Source: Verrucomicrobiales bacterium
GTDB taxonomy: Bacteria; Verrucomicrobiota; Verrucomicrobiia; Verrucomicrobiales; DEV007
Assembly (NCBI GenBank): GCA_029210205.1
Contig: JARGOD010000017.1
Coordinates: 3,653 to 65,232 of the forward strand
DNA: 61,580 bases
Reading direction: 5' to 3'
Shown piece after piece: positions 34,158 to 44,045 of this stretch; within the stretch, counting starts at the first letter, position 1, and each line of letters starts with the position of its first letter. The position numbers and the translations under genes are program-made. Under the pieces are notes generated by a model. The model did no database searches. It was not told the DNA's origin and saw only the letters and a list, made by a program, of their open reading frames with translations.

Positions 34158-36525
34158 AAAACGCCAGAGCGAGGAGAAACAACCACGGAGTGTGCCAGAG
34201 GGGGTGTTGGCGGACTTCGGAAACCGGGAGGTCCAACTTCTTGAGGAGAGCGGGAAGTTGATCGGTATCGCTCAGTTCGATAAGCTCCCCGCCGGTGAGT
34301 TCTGCGATCTCACGCAAGGCGGCAAGATTGGGACCGAGGCGGGCGAATTCGTTAGCTTCAGGATTCAAGGCGCGGGCAACTTCGTCCTGCCCGATCTCGA
34401 TTCCGTCACCATCGACGACCGTGGCTTCGATACGGTATCCACTGCTGCCTTCGGAAGCATAGTCGGCCGTGAACAATCCCGGCTCATTCAAAGACGGTTC
34501 TGCGGTGAGCAGGGATTCATTTCCATTGCGATCATTAACCTTGAGAAGAACCGTGGCGTTGTCTTGTGGTGCAAAGTCTCTCTCGCGGACACGGACTGAG
34601 AGCTTTGTCAGCGGGATACCGCCGGACTCAAGGTCCTCTTTTTCAAGGCTGACCCGCGCGGGAACTTCATTGACTCCCCATCGGAGAAGCTGACGCCAGG
34701 TCTTTCCGAGGGCGTCCTGTTGCTCGGCGTCCTTCATGCCCCAACGCCAGAAGTCGCCGATTGTGATCGCCGCCGTTTTTCCTTCGCCGTAGCGCTGCGT
34801 GATGATGGCAGGGAGAGAGCGCTCTTCGCTGTCGGTCACGGTGGCGAGGACACTCGCTCCCGGCTTAATCGCCCGAATCTGATTGATCGCAAAGAAGGGG
34901 CTCATGTAAGCGAGGCGATTGTACTCCTTCTCCTGACTTGTCTGGAGCCGCATCCAGGATTCGAGCCAGCCTTCGCGCGTGAGGTTGAAAGCGGCTTCGA
35001 GTGATGGCGCGCCGCGTCCGAGATCTTCAAGGTAAACGGGGAGGAGCCGACCGATCGGAGTGTTCTCCCATTTGCCCGCCTGAAAGGATTCCTGTCCTCC
35101 TAACATGATCACTGTTCCGCCGCGACGGGCGACAAACCGGTCGACCAATTCCTGTTGTTCGCGGGTGAACTGACTGGCCTCGACATCGTCGAAAATGATA
35201 GCGCGGTAGTAGGGGAAGAGATCTTCCTCCGCTTTTGGAAATCCGTTTCGCAGCTCTTCCGGTCCCGAGGTATTAAGGCGGACGAAGACCGGCTCATCGT
35301 AGCGCTGGGTTTCCTCAGGAATGTCGCTTTGAAAGCCGCGGAAAAGAGGGTTGCTGCTCTCACCGGTGCGACCCCGCCATTCAAACTTCGGTTCTCGCTT
35401 CGCGATGCGGATGAGACCGACAAGATCGATTTCAGAATCCTGTGAGAGGGCACGGCGAAGGAATTTGTATTCCCAGTTCGGGCGACCGCTCACGTAGAGA
35501 ATGCGATAGGGGCCTGCGCCCTGGTTAACAACAACTTCCTGATTGTTGTTCCGGTCGGTGAGCTCAGCCTTCGGCTCGGGGGCAGTGTCTTCAATCCGGA
35601 CTTTAAGAAAAGAAACGCCGGGCGGGATTGTAGCGAGTCGCAGACGGACCGGCAATGACTGGTCACCGAGGTTCTCGGGGAACACCACTTCCTTCCGGCC
35701 GAGTTCTTCGTCGTTCTCGTTGGTGACGATCACGACTGAGGTAGTGCCTGAACTCCCGATCGAACGCGCTTCGACGGTGAGGGAGACGCGGGCATCTTCA
35801 AAAGGGCTTGTCTCAACGTCGATATTGCCGAGGGCAAGGTCGTGCGCTTCGGGGTTTGGCTTCCCTACGACGACCGGATAGACAGGTGCTGTTGCCTCTT
35901 CGTTTTCTTTCAATGTGGCAAGCCATTTTTCCAGCGAAGCTGCATCAGTCGCGTTGCCATCGGTGAGAACCAGAGTGGCAGCAAGGGGGCGGTTTTGGAA
36001 GCGTTGATTGATCCCGGTGAGAGCATTGCCGAGCTGCGAATTTGGACGGTCAAATTCGAGATCATGAAAGTCAGTAGTACGACGAAGGGTTCGGTCAAAG
36101 AGAAAGGTCTGAAGCCTGAACGTATCGCCGAGTGATTCGATCCAGTCGGGAAAGAGAACGGGATCTTCAGTGGTGAGAGCATCCTTCAGTTGTTCCGAGG
36201 AAAGTTTTTCATCAGGAGAAAGCGGAATCGCGAGACCGGAAGAGTTGTCGGCAAGGATGACGAGATCGTTTGCGTTCTTTTTCGGCTGCTCTTCGAGATG
36301 GACAGGCTCCATCAAGGCCAGCGAGAGGAGGAGAAGGCCCACTGCTTTGAGCGCGAGCGCAAACCACTTCGCCCTGCCTCGCAGAGGTGAATTCCGATAG
36401 CTCAGAAAGAGAACGAGAAGAGACCCGACACCAAGGGTAATTGCAACCCAACCCCATGACTCGTTCGCGAATGCGATGGAGGCGAGTGGTGGGAGGGGCG
36501 GCAACATAGGTAAATGATCTGGCAT
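34114..36525 (-). CDS. Membrane protein with class I glutamine-amidotransferase-like domain
   Basis: 803 aa. Two or three helices lie at the N-terminus (about 20-40, 50-68) and one at the C-terminus (about 775-793). Residues 90-240 look like a von Willebrand A domain whose metal site is degenerate (LVILADNSSG in place of DxSxS). A GATase1-like domain is seen at about 440-520 (IIFDDVEASQFTREQQELVDRFVARRGGTVIMLGGQESF), followed by beta-rich extracytoplasmic sequence. This is the usual partner of BatA-type proteins in planctomycetes and verrucomicrobia. It is last in a minus-strand operon, 29 bp after the 1274-aa gene. Function unproven. Confidence 0.85.
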   Translation of the reverse strand: MPDHLPMLPPLPPLASIAFANESWGWVAITLGVGSLLVLFLSYRNSPLRGRAKWFALALKAVGLLLLSLALMEPVHLEEQPKKNANDLVILADNSSGLAIPLSPDEKLSSEQLKDALTTEDPVLFPDWIESLGDTFRLQTFLFDRTLRRTTDFHDLEFDRPNSQLGNALTGINQRFQNRPLAATLVLTDGNATDAASLEKWLATLKENEEATAPVYPVVVGKPNPEAHDLALGNIDVETSPFEDARVSLTVEARSIGSSGTTSVVIVTNENDEELGRKEVVFPENLGDQSLPVRLRLATIPPGVSFLKVRIEDTAPEPKAELTDRNNNQEVVVNQGAGPYRILYVSGRPNWEYKFLRRALSQDSEIDLVGLIRIAKREPKFEWRGRTGESSNPLFRGFQSDIPEETQRYDEPVFVRLNTSGPEELRNGFPKAEEDLFPYYRAIIFDDVEASQFTREQQELVDRFVARRGGTVIMLGGQESFQAGKWENTPIGRLLPVYLEDLGRGAPSLEAAFNLTREGWLESWMRLQTSQEKEYNRLAYMSPFFAINQIRAIKPGASVLATVTDSEERSLPAIITQRYGEGKTAAITIGDFWRWGMKDAEQQDALGKTWRQLLRWGVNEVPARVSLEKEDLESGGIPLTKLSVRVRERDFAPQDNATVLLKVNDRNGNESLLTAEPSLNEPGLFTADYASEGSSGYRIEATVVDGDGIEIGQDEVARALNPEANEFARLGPNLAALREIAELTGGELIELSDTDQLPALLKKLDLPVSEVRQHPLWHTPWLFLLALAFFIGEWAVRRQQGVL

Positions 36526-36554
36526 GATCGGAGTGGTGGGGCAGTCTCGACGAA

Positions 36555-39500
36555 TCAGTTGCCTGAACCAAGCTCTTCGTAGTAGCGGCGCACGAGATCA
36601 CGGAACTCCGAGGGGACCGGATCGCGATCAATGGGAGAGATCGGATTTTCCCGATTCAATTTCGCGATCTCTTCGCTGAGGCGCTGCCGCAATTCGATGA
36701 GTGGTTGGGTGATGCGCTGATCAATTGCGCCGGCTCCGGGAGGAAGATTATCACGACTGAAATCAACTCGCATCTCGCGGGCCTCGTCAGCGACACGAGC
36801 GGCCTGGTTCCGGAGATCTTCCTGCGGGATCATCTCTTCGATGTTGCCGAGCCGGTCCCGGAATTCCTTGTAGCCGTCCCCTGTGATAGGGCCGGGCTGG
36901 CGTTGCTCGGAAGGCTGATTAAAAAACAGAGGGCTTGCTGTTTTAGTTTTCCCATCGGGAACGCCGCTTCCGCGATCATCACCGCTCTGGCTGAGGGATC
37001 CGCTACCTTCGCGTGAGCCGCTCCCGGCCATGCTTCCACTGTCAGCGGATTCATTACCCTCGCCCGGCCCCTTGCTTTTTCCGTTGCCCTTACCTTTTTC
37101 ACCACCATCGCCGGGTGTTTCAGAGTTCCCTTCTCCGGGGGTAGGCTGACCGCCTTCAGCAAGAGAATCCTGACCTTGGCCTTGTCCCTTACCTTTGCCG
37201 GGTTCCTCGCCTTCTCCGGGAGTTTCGCCATCACCTGCCATCTGGCCCTTTTCTTCTCCTTTGCCTTTCCCCTGTCCGGATTCTTCGCCGGGCTCTTCTC
37301 CGTTGCCGGGCTCGTTCGATGCTTCTTGGCCCTTGCCTCCTTCTCCCTGCAGGTGGTCTTCACTTTCTCCCGAGGTGGGTTTGCCGCCGGCAGTGGCTTC
37401 TTCAGATTCCGCCTGTCCTTCGCGGGATTGCCCGGCTTCGTTCTGTGCGAGTTGCTGGGCTTCCTCTTTGCTTTCTTCGATGAGTCGGTCGAGTTCTGAG
37501 CGGGCAAGGCGGAGGGCATCACCTTCGTTGCCGAGAACTTTTTCGGCGGCTGCTTCGACATTCTCCTTGAGTTCCTCAATACCACGGGTCGCCGCTTCCT
37601 GAGGTCCGATCGCCTGAGTCGGGCGGTTATAAAAAGTGTAGTCGCGGGCCTCTTCGAGCGATTCCTGAACTCCGTTCATCATCGTGTTCCGGACCGCTTC
37701 GTAAAGTGAGTCTGAGAGAATGGGCTCGGATGACTCGGCTTGTTCACTGAGCATCTTCATCTCTTCGACGATCTCACTGAGCTCATTTGCCTGATCGCTG
37801 ATTTCCTGTGCGAGCTGGCTTCGTCGGAGTTGACCCTCAGTGGTGAGGGAGTCTTCGGCATCAGGGGCGGTGAGTTCGTTCATCGTCTCGCTGATGCTTT
37901 CCTGATTCTCAGCGAGGTCGCGCGCCCGCTGCCGGAGACCACGGAGCTCGTCTGAGAATTTGCGTGAAGTTCGCTCGCGAAATTCCTCTTCCATTTCTTT
38001 GAGTTCCTCTTCGGCGCGGGTCGCGGAGTTGGCGGCATCGGCGAGGTCCCCTTCCTCTAGTTTCTCGGCCGTTTCCTGAATGTTTTCGCGGGTCTCTTCG
38101 AGCTTCTCCTTTTCGTCGCTCATGTTGGCGCGATTCTCGTCGGAGTCCATTCGTTCGGCGAGGTCATCGACTTCGCGAAGGAGTTCCCGCTGCTCTTCCT
38201 GCAGCCGCTTCAGCTGACGCTCAATTTCGGCGCGCTCCTCGCGATTTGCATTCTGAAGTTGCTCTTCCAACTCTTTGATTTTTTCGGCAATGGCTTCCTG
38301 TCGCCGCGCGAGTTCCTTGAGCCGGTTAAGAACTGCGAGGTTTTCCTTTTGCTCGGCAGTTTCCTGCTCTTGCATTGCCTGAGATTTCTCTTCGTATTTG
38401 AGATCAGTCTGCTCCAGCTCAAGGTTGAGGTTCATTTGCCGCCGTTGATCGCTATTGCCCTGACTGGGCTCCTTTTGCATCGCAATTTCCGATTCACGAT
38501 CCCGGGCTTCAATGAGCTTCGCAAAAACAGCACGTGCGGTTTGGTGGGCCGGACTGATGAGTTCCCCTTTGCGCTCATTAACGGCGAGAAGAAAATCTTC
38601 CGAAGCCTGCTGCATGAGTGCCTTGGCCGCTTCGTAGATTTCTTTGAGTTCGGGATCTTCCACATCCGCGAGGACCGGTTCGATCATGGAAAGCACTACG
38701 AGCTGGGATTCCAGAACGATATCGAGATCGCCGGCGATGGATTCGAAGGGACGGTTCAGGTCATGGTAGCGACGGAGCTTCCATGCTGCGTTGATGATGT
38801 CCTTCTGGAGTTTAAGGAGTTCACCGGCTTCACCCTGTTGCTGCCCGGGCTCTCCGGACTGCGGCTGACCTTCTCGGATGATCTCCTCGAAGAACCGGAC
38901 CTCCGCAAAAAACATGTCGCTCGTAGTGCGGCGGAGTTCGCCTTCACGGTCTAGATCTTCTGCCCAGAAGTAGTAGGTGATAAGATCCCGCGGGACGGCA
39001 CCGAGTTCCTCGACGTCGATGAAAGTGGAAAGCTCGTGGGATTCCGCTCCTTCGAGCGTTTCTTCCGAGAGGATGATCTCAGTTTCTTCCTCCCCTAACT
39101 GATACGTGAAGCCAACCCGCTCGATTTGCACATCGTCCCACGCTTCGCCTTCGATGGGGAGTTCCTGCACGGCCGACACTTCGAAGTCGCGGCCGGGAAA
39201 AGTCAATTTCAACTCCGGTGGCTCGTTGCGCTTCACGCTAACAGAGATCCACGGCGGCCGCTTGTTTCCCCGGTCGCGAGCATCAACGAGATGAAGTCGG
39301 TAACGCTGTGACTCAACAGGGTTGTGTGTCGCCGTCAACAGGGTTGGGTCGTCGGGATCGGGAATCAGGGGGATGGAAGTTTCGTCCTCACCGAAAAGCT
39401 CGGCGGCGGCGAGGGGCTTGTTCACCCGGATACTCCAGTCAACGCGCGAGTCTTCCATTACCGTGATTTTCTGAGTGTCGAGTTTTTCCTCCGGCTCACG

Positions 39501-40379
39501 ATTCAGGTAGGCGGGTGGGGTGATAAGAGCATCTGATTGAACGAGGACCGGAAACTCAAAGACATCGATATTGAATTCGTCAGACGACTTATCTTCGAAG
39601 CGGATTTCGTATTTGCTTTCGAGAATGACTTTCGGGAGGAGGGCTGAGAAAACGCTGTCATCAAGACCGACCGTCATGGGTAACTTTTGTTCGCCGTCTG
39701 TATTGTTCACCACGAGCATCGCGGTGGCCGGTGCTCGATTGGGGAAGTTGGCTTCGATGACAAGCCGCGAGCCCTTTTCGATTTCGACGTCACCCGGCAA
39801 AACTGAGACAGTGAGATCAGCGAGCTTTCTCGTGATCGGTTCTGGTTCTCCGGGCTCGACGATTTCGACTTTGTTTGCCCCCGGAACGTGACCGAGGAGG
39901 AACCAGATCGAGAGGCAGAAGCCAATAACGGAGGCGAGCTGGCCCCAGCCTGTGAGGGCGAGACGCTTGGCGGAAACCTGACGAACCCACTGATGTTTCA
40001 ACGCATGTTCGGAGACATCGGCCATGAGACGCCGCTGCAAAAAAGAGAGTTCTCCTCCCGGTTCGACTTTTTGATCCATCGCCGCGAGCAAGGCGGCTTG
40101 AAGATCAGGGTGACTTTCCTCGACCTGTCTCGCAAGATTTCGGAGGTCGGGTTTTTTTCCGGCGCGGACGATGCCGACGATCGAAACGAGAGAGAGCAGA
40201 GCCATCCACCCAAGGATCACGGGCCACGACCACCACTCAGTCCAGACGGCGAGGCCGAGGAGGACGAGAAAACCGAGAGAGCCGGCAACTAGAATCCCAA
40301 TCGTAACGCGACGACGACGCAGTTGAAGCTCGGCTTCGAGCACCGGGTGCAGGCATTTGGAAAGAAGAGTCTCGATCAT
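36555..40379 (-). CDS. Giant membrane protein with coiled coil and Gly/Glu/Lys-rich region (DUF4175-like)
   Basis: 1274 aa. Two helices at about 24-46 and 52-72 and a third at about 147-165 anchor it. Residues 175-500 are beta-rich extracytoplasmic sequence (LTVSVLPGDVEIEKGSRLVIEANFPN, ALITPPAYLNREPEEKLDTQKITVMEDS). A long, highly charged coiled coil runs from about 650 to 960. Then comes a low-complexity stretch of Gly, Glu, Lys, Gln and Ser at about 980-1165, and a final folded segment (YKEFRDRLGNIEEMIPQEDLRNQAARVADEAREMR). It resembles DUF4175-like proteins of MoxR/BatA clusters. Codons 345-355 contain a dyad with two direct half-sites. Confidence 0.85.
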   Translation of the reverse strand: MIETLLSKCLHPVLEAELQLRRRRVTIGILVAGSLGFLVLLGLAVWTEWWSWPVILGWMALLSLVSIVGIVRAGKKPDLRNLARQVEESHPDLQAALLAAMDQKVEPGGELSFLQRRLMADVSEHALKHQWVRQVSAKRLALTGWGQLASVIGFCLSIWFLLGHVPGANKVEIVEPGEPEPITRKLADLTVSVLPGDVEIEKGSRLVIEANFPNRAPATAMLVVNNTDGEQKLPMTVGLDDSVFSALLPKVILESKYEIRFEDKSSDEFNIDVFEFPVLVQSDALITPPAYLNREPEEKLDTQKITVMEDSRVDWSIRVNKPLAAAELFGEDETSIPLIPDPDDPTLLTATHNPVESQRYRLHLVDARDRGNKRPPWISVSVKRNEPPELKLTFPGRDFEVSAVQELPIEGEAWDDVQIERVGFTYQLGEEETEIILSEETLEGAESHELSTFIDVEELGAVPRDLITYYFWAEDLDREGELRRTTSDMFFAEVRFFEEIIREGQPQSGEPGQQQGEAGELLKLQKDIINAAWKLRRYHDLNRPFESIAGDLDIVLESQLVVLSMIEPVLADVEDPELKEIYEAAKALMQQASEDFLLAVNERKGELISPAHQTARAVFAKLIEARDRESEIAMQKEPSQGNSDQRRQMNLNLELEQTDLKYEEKSQAMQEQETAEQKENLAVLNRLKELARRQEAIAEKIKELEEQLQNANREERAEIERQLKRLQEEQRELLREVDDLAERMDSDENRANMSDEKEKLEETRENIQETAEKLEEGDLADAANSATRAEEELKEMEEEFRERTSRKFSDELRGLRQRARDLAENQESISETMNELTAPDAEDSLTTEGQLRRSQLAQEISDQANELSEIVEEMKMLSEQAESSEPILSDSLYEAVRNTMMNGVQESLEEARDYTFYNRPTQAIGPQEAATRGIEELKENVEAAAEKVLGNEGDALRLARSELDRLIEESKEEAQQLAQNEAGQSREGQAESEEATAGGKPTSGESEDHLQGEGGKGQEASNEPGNGEEPGEESGQGKGKGEEKGQMAGDGETPGEGEEPGKGKGQGQGQDSLAEGGQPTPGEGNSETPGDGGEKGKGNGKSKGPGEGNESADSGSMAGSGSREGSGSLSQSGDDRGSGVPDGKTKTASPLFFNQPSEQRQPGPITGDGYKEFRDRLGNIEEMIPQEDLRNQAARVADEAREMRVDFSRDNLPPGAGAIDQRITQPLIELRQRLSEEIAKLNRENPISPIDRDPVPSEFRDLVRRYYEELGSGN
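39315..39345. repeat. 31-bp element, copy 3 (direct half-sites, inside a coding region)
   Basis: AACAGGGTT at 39315-39323 and again at 39337-39345, same orientation, separated by 13 bp (GTGTGTCGCCGTC). The spacing equals that of the three inverted copies, but the second arm is not inverted. It lies inside the 1274-aa gene and encodes part of DPTLLTATHNPVES on the minus strand. Confidence 0.6.
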
Positions 40380-40398
40380 GGATTCTGCTGGGAGAGAA

Positions 40399-42411
40399 TT
40401 ACGTAACAGGAGCAGGGCTTGTGCCGTCCTGCTTCGCGGCGCGACGGCGCGTTTGGGGCGAGCCAGCGATCCACGACTCGATGATTAGCAATATGAGGAC
40501 GATAAGGATGATCCATTTCCAGAGTTTCTGATTGTCCTCCTTTTCAACTGACTCAAGGCGGGCGAGTTGCGTTTCAGTGAGCTGTTCGTTGGCGAGTTCA
40601 CCGGAGAGATCGATCAGCGGAATACCCCATTCGGGGAAAACGGCGGCCGGATCGAAGGCTTCGGTGATGCCTTCACCAGGCGCGAGGTTGACTGCCTTGA
40701 GCCGGGAACGTTCGTCTTCCGGTGTTTCGTAGAAGCCGGGTTTCTCGTATTCAGTTTCGCCAACGTAGAGAGTTGCGACAGAGCGGATGCTGAACCCGGT
40801 GTGTTCGAAGATCGCAAAGAGAAGAGGGACGAATTTTGAGGAAAGTGCCAGTTGGCTTTCGGCGGGTTCCCATCCTGACAAAAATATAAATGCGGCTCCT
40901 TTTCCAATTGTTTGCTCGATGAGAGCAGGAGACTCTCCATCAAAGGTTGCGATGACTTTCGTGCCCGGAGCTGGCGTAGCCCCTGTGAGGAGACGATGTT
41001 TCCAGAATCGGACTTTCGTGAAGTCACGAATTCGGGCGCGGGCGAAAGGCTGGAGCACGGGGTGATCAAAGTCGAGATCGGCGAGGAGAGCATAGTCTTT
41101 GCCCTCGGCTTCGCTGAGGGTCCAGTTTACTTCGCCGGTGAGTTTTGCAAGATCTTCGGGGCCGGATTCGGAAGAGGGGATTGCGATGACGAGGCCGCCC
41201 TCGCGAGCAAAAGATTGCAGTCGCGCGGCAGTCGCTGGAGACCAGGTTCCGGGCACGATAATGACTTCGCTTTCGGCTATTAGTGCATCGGTGAGGGACT
41301 CGGTCGCGGAGACGATGGGTTCAAGCGTCGGAGTGGGTTGAAGCGCGCGGCGCAGATAAAAAAGGGGAGATCCGGCTTCGTCGGAAATACCTCCTTCCGA
41401 AAGGAGTAGCACTCGCAGGGGACGGGCCTGCACCGGGGAAACGAAGATCTCGTTGTCAAAGGGATGAGCGTCTCCGGAAACCTCAAGTACTCCACGAGCT
41501 GCTCCAGGAGGGCGGGGAGCGGAGGTGAGGATGCGACTCGTGCCCGGGGCGACGGTGGTGGCAACGGAAGTGTCTGGGAATCCTTTCCAGCGCATCGTTG
41601 CAGCGGCGGAATCGGAGTCAGCGGCATTCCGGATGCGAACCCGATAGACTTCCTCCTCCTCAACATTGGCCCGTGCCGGAGTTGCGGCGAGGTTGAGCGA
41701 GAGATTGCCGGAGGCTTTCGTCGTGATTGGAATGGGATGGACGGAGACTTCTTCAGGCCAGGCTCCCGACTGCAAAAGATCACGGGAGGCGCCTTCCTGA
41801 AAATCGCTGATAACAATGAGTTCGCGTCGGCTCACCGGTTTGGTCGCATCTTCGGCGAGGAGTAGTTCGGCACTTTCAACCATCGCGGCACCAAGGTCGC
41901 TGCCGAGCCATCCAGCTTTGGCGGAGAGCTCATCGAAAGCGGCGGTGCGCGCATTTTTTCCCATGCCCCCCCAAAGCGCGAAGTTGGCGGCGACTTCAAG
42001 GGACTCATCAAAAAAGGCAAGGGCGAGATCATCGCTCCCTTCGAACCTTTCGATTTCTTTTTTCGCGGCCTCGATTGCTTCCTCCCAAAGCCCCTCACGC
42101 TGCATCGAGGCACTGCGATCGATGAGAATCATGACCCTGGCGTGTGCATCCTCCTCGCCGGGCATGGAAAGCGATCGAAAGAACGGACGACAGAAGGCGA
42201 GCGCGAGGAGAATGATCGCGAGACAGCGGAGCGCGAGGAGAAGCCATCGGTCGAGCCTGGTTCGGCGGGTTAGTCGCTCCGGTGTCTTTTCGAGAAAGAG
42301 GTGCGAACTGAAAGGGACATGCTCTTTCGGTGGGCGTTTCCTCAAATGCAGAAGAATCGGCACAGCGATGGAAAGCGCACCCAGCAGATAGAGAGGAAAG
42401 AGGAAACTCAC
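40399..42411 (-). CDS. BatA-like protein with von Willebrand factor A domain
   Basis: 670 aa. The N-terminal BatA module (1-78) is characteristic: MSFLFPLYLLGALSIAVPILLHLRKR, PFSSHLFLEKTPERLTRRTRLDRWLLLALRCLAIILLALAF. The vWA domain follows, with an intact MIDAS motif D-R-S-A-S in VMILIDRSASM near 95-101. A GATase-like region (RVLLLSEGGISDEAGSPLFYLRRAL ... VIIVPGTWSP) is seen at about 330-390, and one helix near the C-terminus (about 630-650). It is the first gene of the three-gene cluster, 19 bp before the 1274-aa gene. MoxR and DUF58 genes that usually accompany it are absent here. Confidence 0.88.
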   Translation of the reverse strand: MSFLFPLYLLGALSIAVPILLHLRKRPPKEHVPFSSHLFLEKTPERLTRRTRLDRWLLLALRCLAIILLALAFCRPFFRSLSMPGEEDAHARVMILIDRSASMQREGLWEEAIEAAKKEIERFEGSDDLALAFFDESLEVAANFALWGGMGKNARTAAFDELSAKAGWLGSDLGAAMVESAELLLAEDATKPVSRRELIVISDFQEGASRDLLQSGAWPEEVSVHPIPITTKASGNLSLNLAATPARANVEEEEVYRVRIRNAADSDSAAATMRWKGFPDTSVATTVAPGTSRILTSAPRPPGAARGVLEVSGDAHPFDNEIFVSPVQARPLRVLLLSEGGISDEAGSPLFYLRRALQPTPTLEPIVSATESLTDALIAESEVIIVPGTWSPATAARLQSFAREGGLVIAIPSSESGPEDLAKLTGEVNWTLSEAEGKDYALLADLDFDHPVLQPFARARIRDFTKVRFWKHRLLTGATPAPGTKVIATFDGESPALIEQTIGKGAAFIFLSGWEPAESQLALSSKFVPLLFAIFEHTGFSIRSVATLYVGETEYEKPGFYETPEDERSRLKAVNLAPGEGITEAFDPAAVFPEWGIPLIDLSGELANEQLTETQLARLESVEKEDNQKLWKWIILIVLILLIIESWIAGSPQTRRRAAKQDGTSPAPVT

Positions 42412-42465
42412 AGCAGAGGTAAGATTGTCAGGTTTCGACGAATCGCGCGAGGACGTTTTCGCGGA

Positions 42466-42960
42466 TCACGATCGATCGACGTGATCGCTCGACCTGCCCG
42501 AAGGATGGGGAGAATCATCGACGACTTCTGCTTCGACATTGATCACCTTCGATGCACCCGGCTTCGGGCGGGGAGCGCCCATGGTATCGCCCACGACGGA
42601 AACCCTTCCGCTGAGGTAGCCCTTTGCGACTCCTTTAATGAGATCTCTGAACGTCGGTATGAGGAGGGAGAACCCAATCGCATCGGTGAGGAATCCGGGG
42701 GTGAGGAGAACGGCTCCGGCGACGAGGATAAGGAGTCCATCGAGGACTTCTTCATGAGGTAGTCTCCCTTGCGAGAGCGCGGCTTGATAATTCGTCAACG
42801 CTTTGAGGCCCTGAGATTTGGTTAGCCAGGCGCCCAGAACCGCGGTGATGACAATAATAGCGAGAGTCGTCGGAATGCCAATTTTGGAACCCAGCATCAT
42901 AAAAATGCAGAGTTCGATGACCGGGATGGTGATGAAAAGAATGAGGAGTCGGGCGAACAT
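42466..42960 (-). CDS. fxsA: FxsA-family membrane protein
   Basis: 164 aa. The FxsA pattern is clear: MFARLLILFITIPVIELCIFMMLGSKIG, TLAIIVITAVLGAWLTKSQGLKAL, LPHEEVLDGLLILVAGAVLLTPGFLTDAIGFSLLIPTFRDLIKG. Three to four membrane helices are followed by a polar tail of about 45 residues. In E. coli FxsA overproduction suppresses phage T7 exclusion by the F plasmid; the normal role is unclear. It is upstream of the BatA gene on the same strand with a 54-bp gap. Confidence 0.9.
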   Translation of the reverse strand: MFARLLILFITIPVIELCIFMMLGSKIGIPTTLAIIVITAVLGAWLTKSQGLKALTNYQAALSQGRLPHEEVLDGLLILVAGAVLLTPGFLTDAIGFSLLIPTFRDLIKGVAKGYLSGRVSVVGDTMGAPRPKPGASKVINVEAEVVDDSPHPSGRSSDHVDRS

Positions 42961-43083
42961 GTCTAAAGGTTATTACGGATTAGAGTCCCAAAGCGTAGCG
43001 GGAGTTCATTTATCGTCCTTTTCGGATGCAATGGACTTCCGGGTTTTGGGAGAGGAAAAAGGTTAGGAAAAAGAAAAAGAGGT

Positions 43084-43866
43084 TCAGGCGGTTTCCTCCG
43101 GGATGTCCTTGCAGTGTTTGAGGCGGTAGGCACCATCGACCGGAAGAATCGTGCCGGTGATGTAGTCAGCTTTGTTTGAGGAGAGAAAAGCGGCGGCGTG
43201 CCCGATCTCGTCGGACAAGCCGAGGCGCCCCCAGGGAAGTTTCCGTCCTTCCGCGGCCATGGTTTCATCGTCGTAGTGCTGTCGCTCGCCGGGAGTGTCG
43301 ATCCAACCGGGTTCGATCGCGTTGACATTGATCTGATGCTCGCAAAGTTCGATCGCCATGGTCTGCATCATCGAATTGAGTCCCGCCTTAGCCGCGCTGT
43401 AGGCGACGCAACGGGCATTGGGGATACGGGCGAGGACACTTGAAATAAACGTAATTTTCCCCGGCTTCGACTCGGAGACAAATTGACGGGCAACAAGTTG
43501 AGAAATATGAAAGCTGCCAAGAAGGGCTGAGTTGAGGATGCCTGCGAAATCTTCCGGATCGTAGTCGAGGAAGTCTGCGCGGCGGTTGTAGGCAGGAACG
43601 CTCACAAGGATATCGACGGTGCCGAATTGATCGAGACAGGCTTTCAGTGTTGCTTCGCAGCCTTCACGGGAAAAAGCATCGGCTTCGATGGGGATGCAAT
43701 CGACGCCGAGGGATCTCAACTTTTCAGCGGCAGCGGACAAGTCTTCGCTGCCGGGACGGTCGGCTATAGCAATGGACGCACCTTCCTTCGCAAGAGCTTC
43801 AGCGCAACCGAGCCCGATTCCCCTTGCTCCCCCCGTGACAATAGCAATTTTCCCCTTCAATTTCAT
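43084..43866 (-). CDS. Short-chain dehydrogenase/reductase
   Basis: 260 aa from the ATG at 43866 (MKLKGKIAIVTGGARGIG). The cofactor motif TGGxxGIG, the catalytic Ser in ITFISSVLA, the YxxxK pair in CVAYSAAKAGLNSMMQTMA and the family EPGWIDTPGERQ and ITGTILPVDGAYRL segments are present, so it should be an active classical SDR. The sequence resembles FabG and sugar dehydrogenase-like members. The substrate cannot be told. No operon partner is evident. Confidence 0.9.
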   Translation of the reverse strand: MKLKGKIAIVTGGARGIGLGCAEALAKEGASIAIADRPGSEDLSAAAEKLRSLGVDCIPIEADAFSREGCEATLKACLDQFGTVDILVSVPAYNRRADFLDYDPEDFAGILNSALLGSFHISQLVARQFVSESKPGKITFISSVLARIPNARCVAYSAAKAGLNSMMQTMAIELCEHQINVNAIEPGWIDTPGERQHYDDETMAAEGRKLPWGRLGLSDEIGHAAAFLSSNKADYITGTILPVDGAYRLKHCKDIPEETA

Positions 43867-44045
43867 GCAAGCGAACCTTAGCGAAAGGAAGGGAATGACG
43901 GAAGGCCTCAATCACGGGAATTTACTTCGCGAGGGGCTTTATGACTTCAGTTTTCGCACCAAGGAAGAAGGAAAGGATTTTGAAAACGAAAAAGGCCGTG
44001 GCGATCCTCCCTTGACCGCTGGGACTTCTCTGGCGAGCATGAGTC

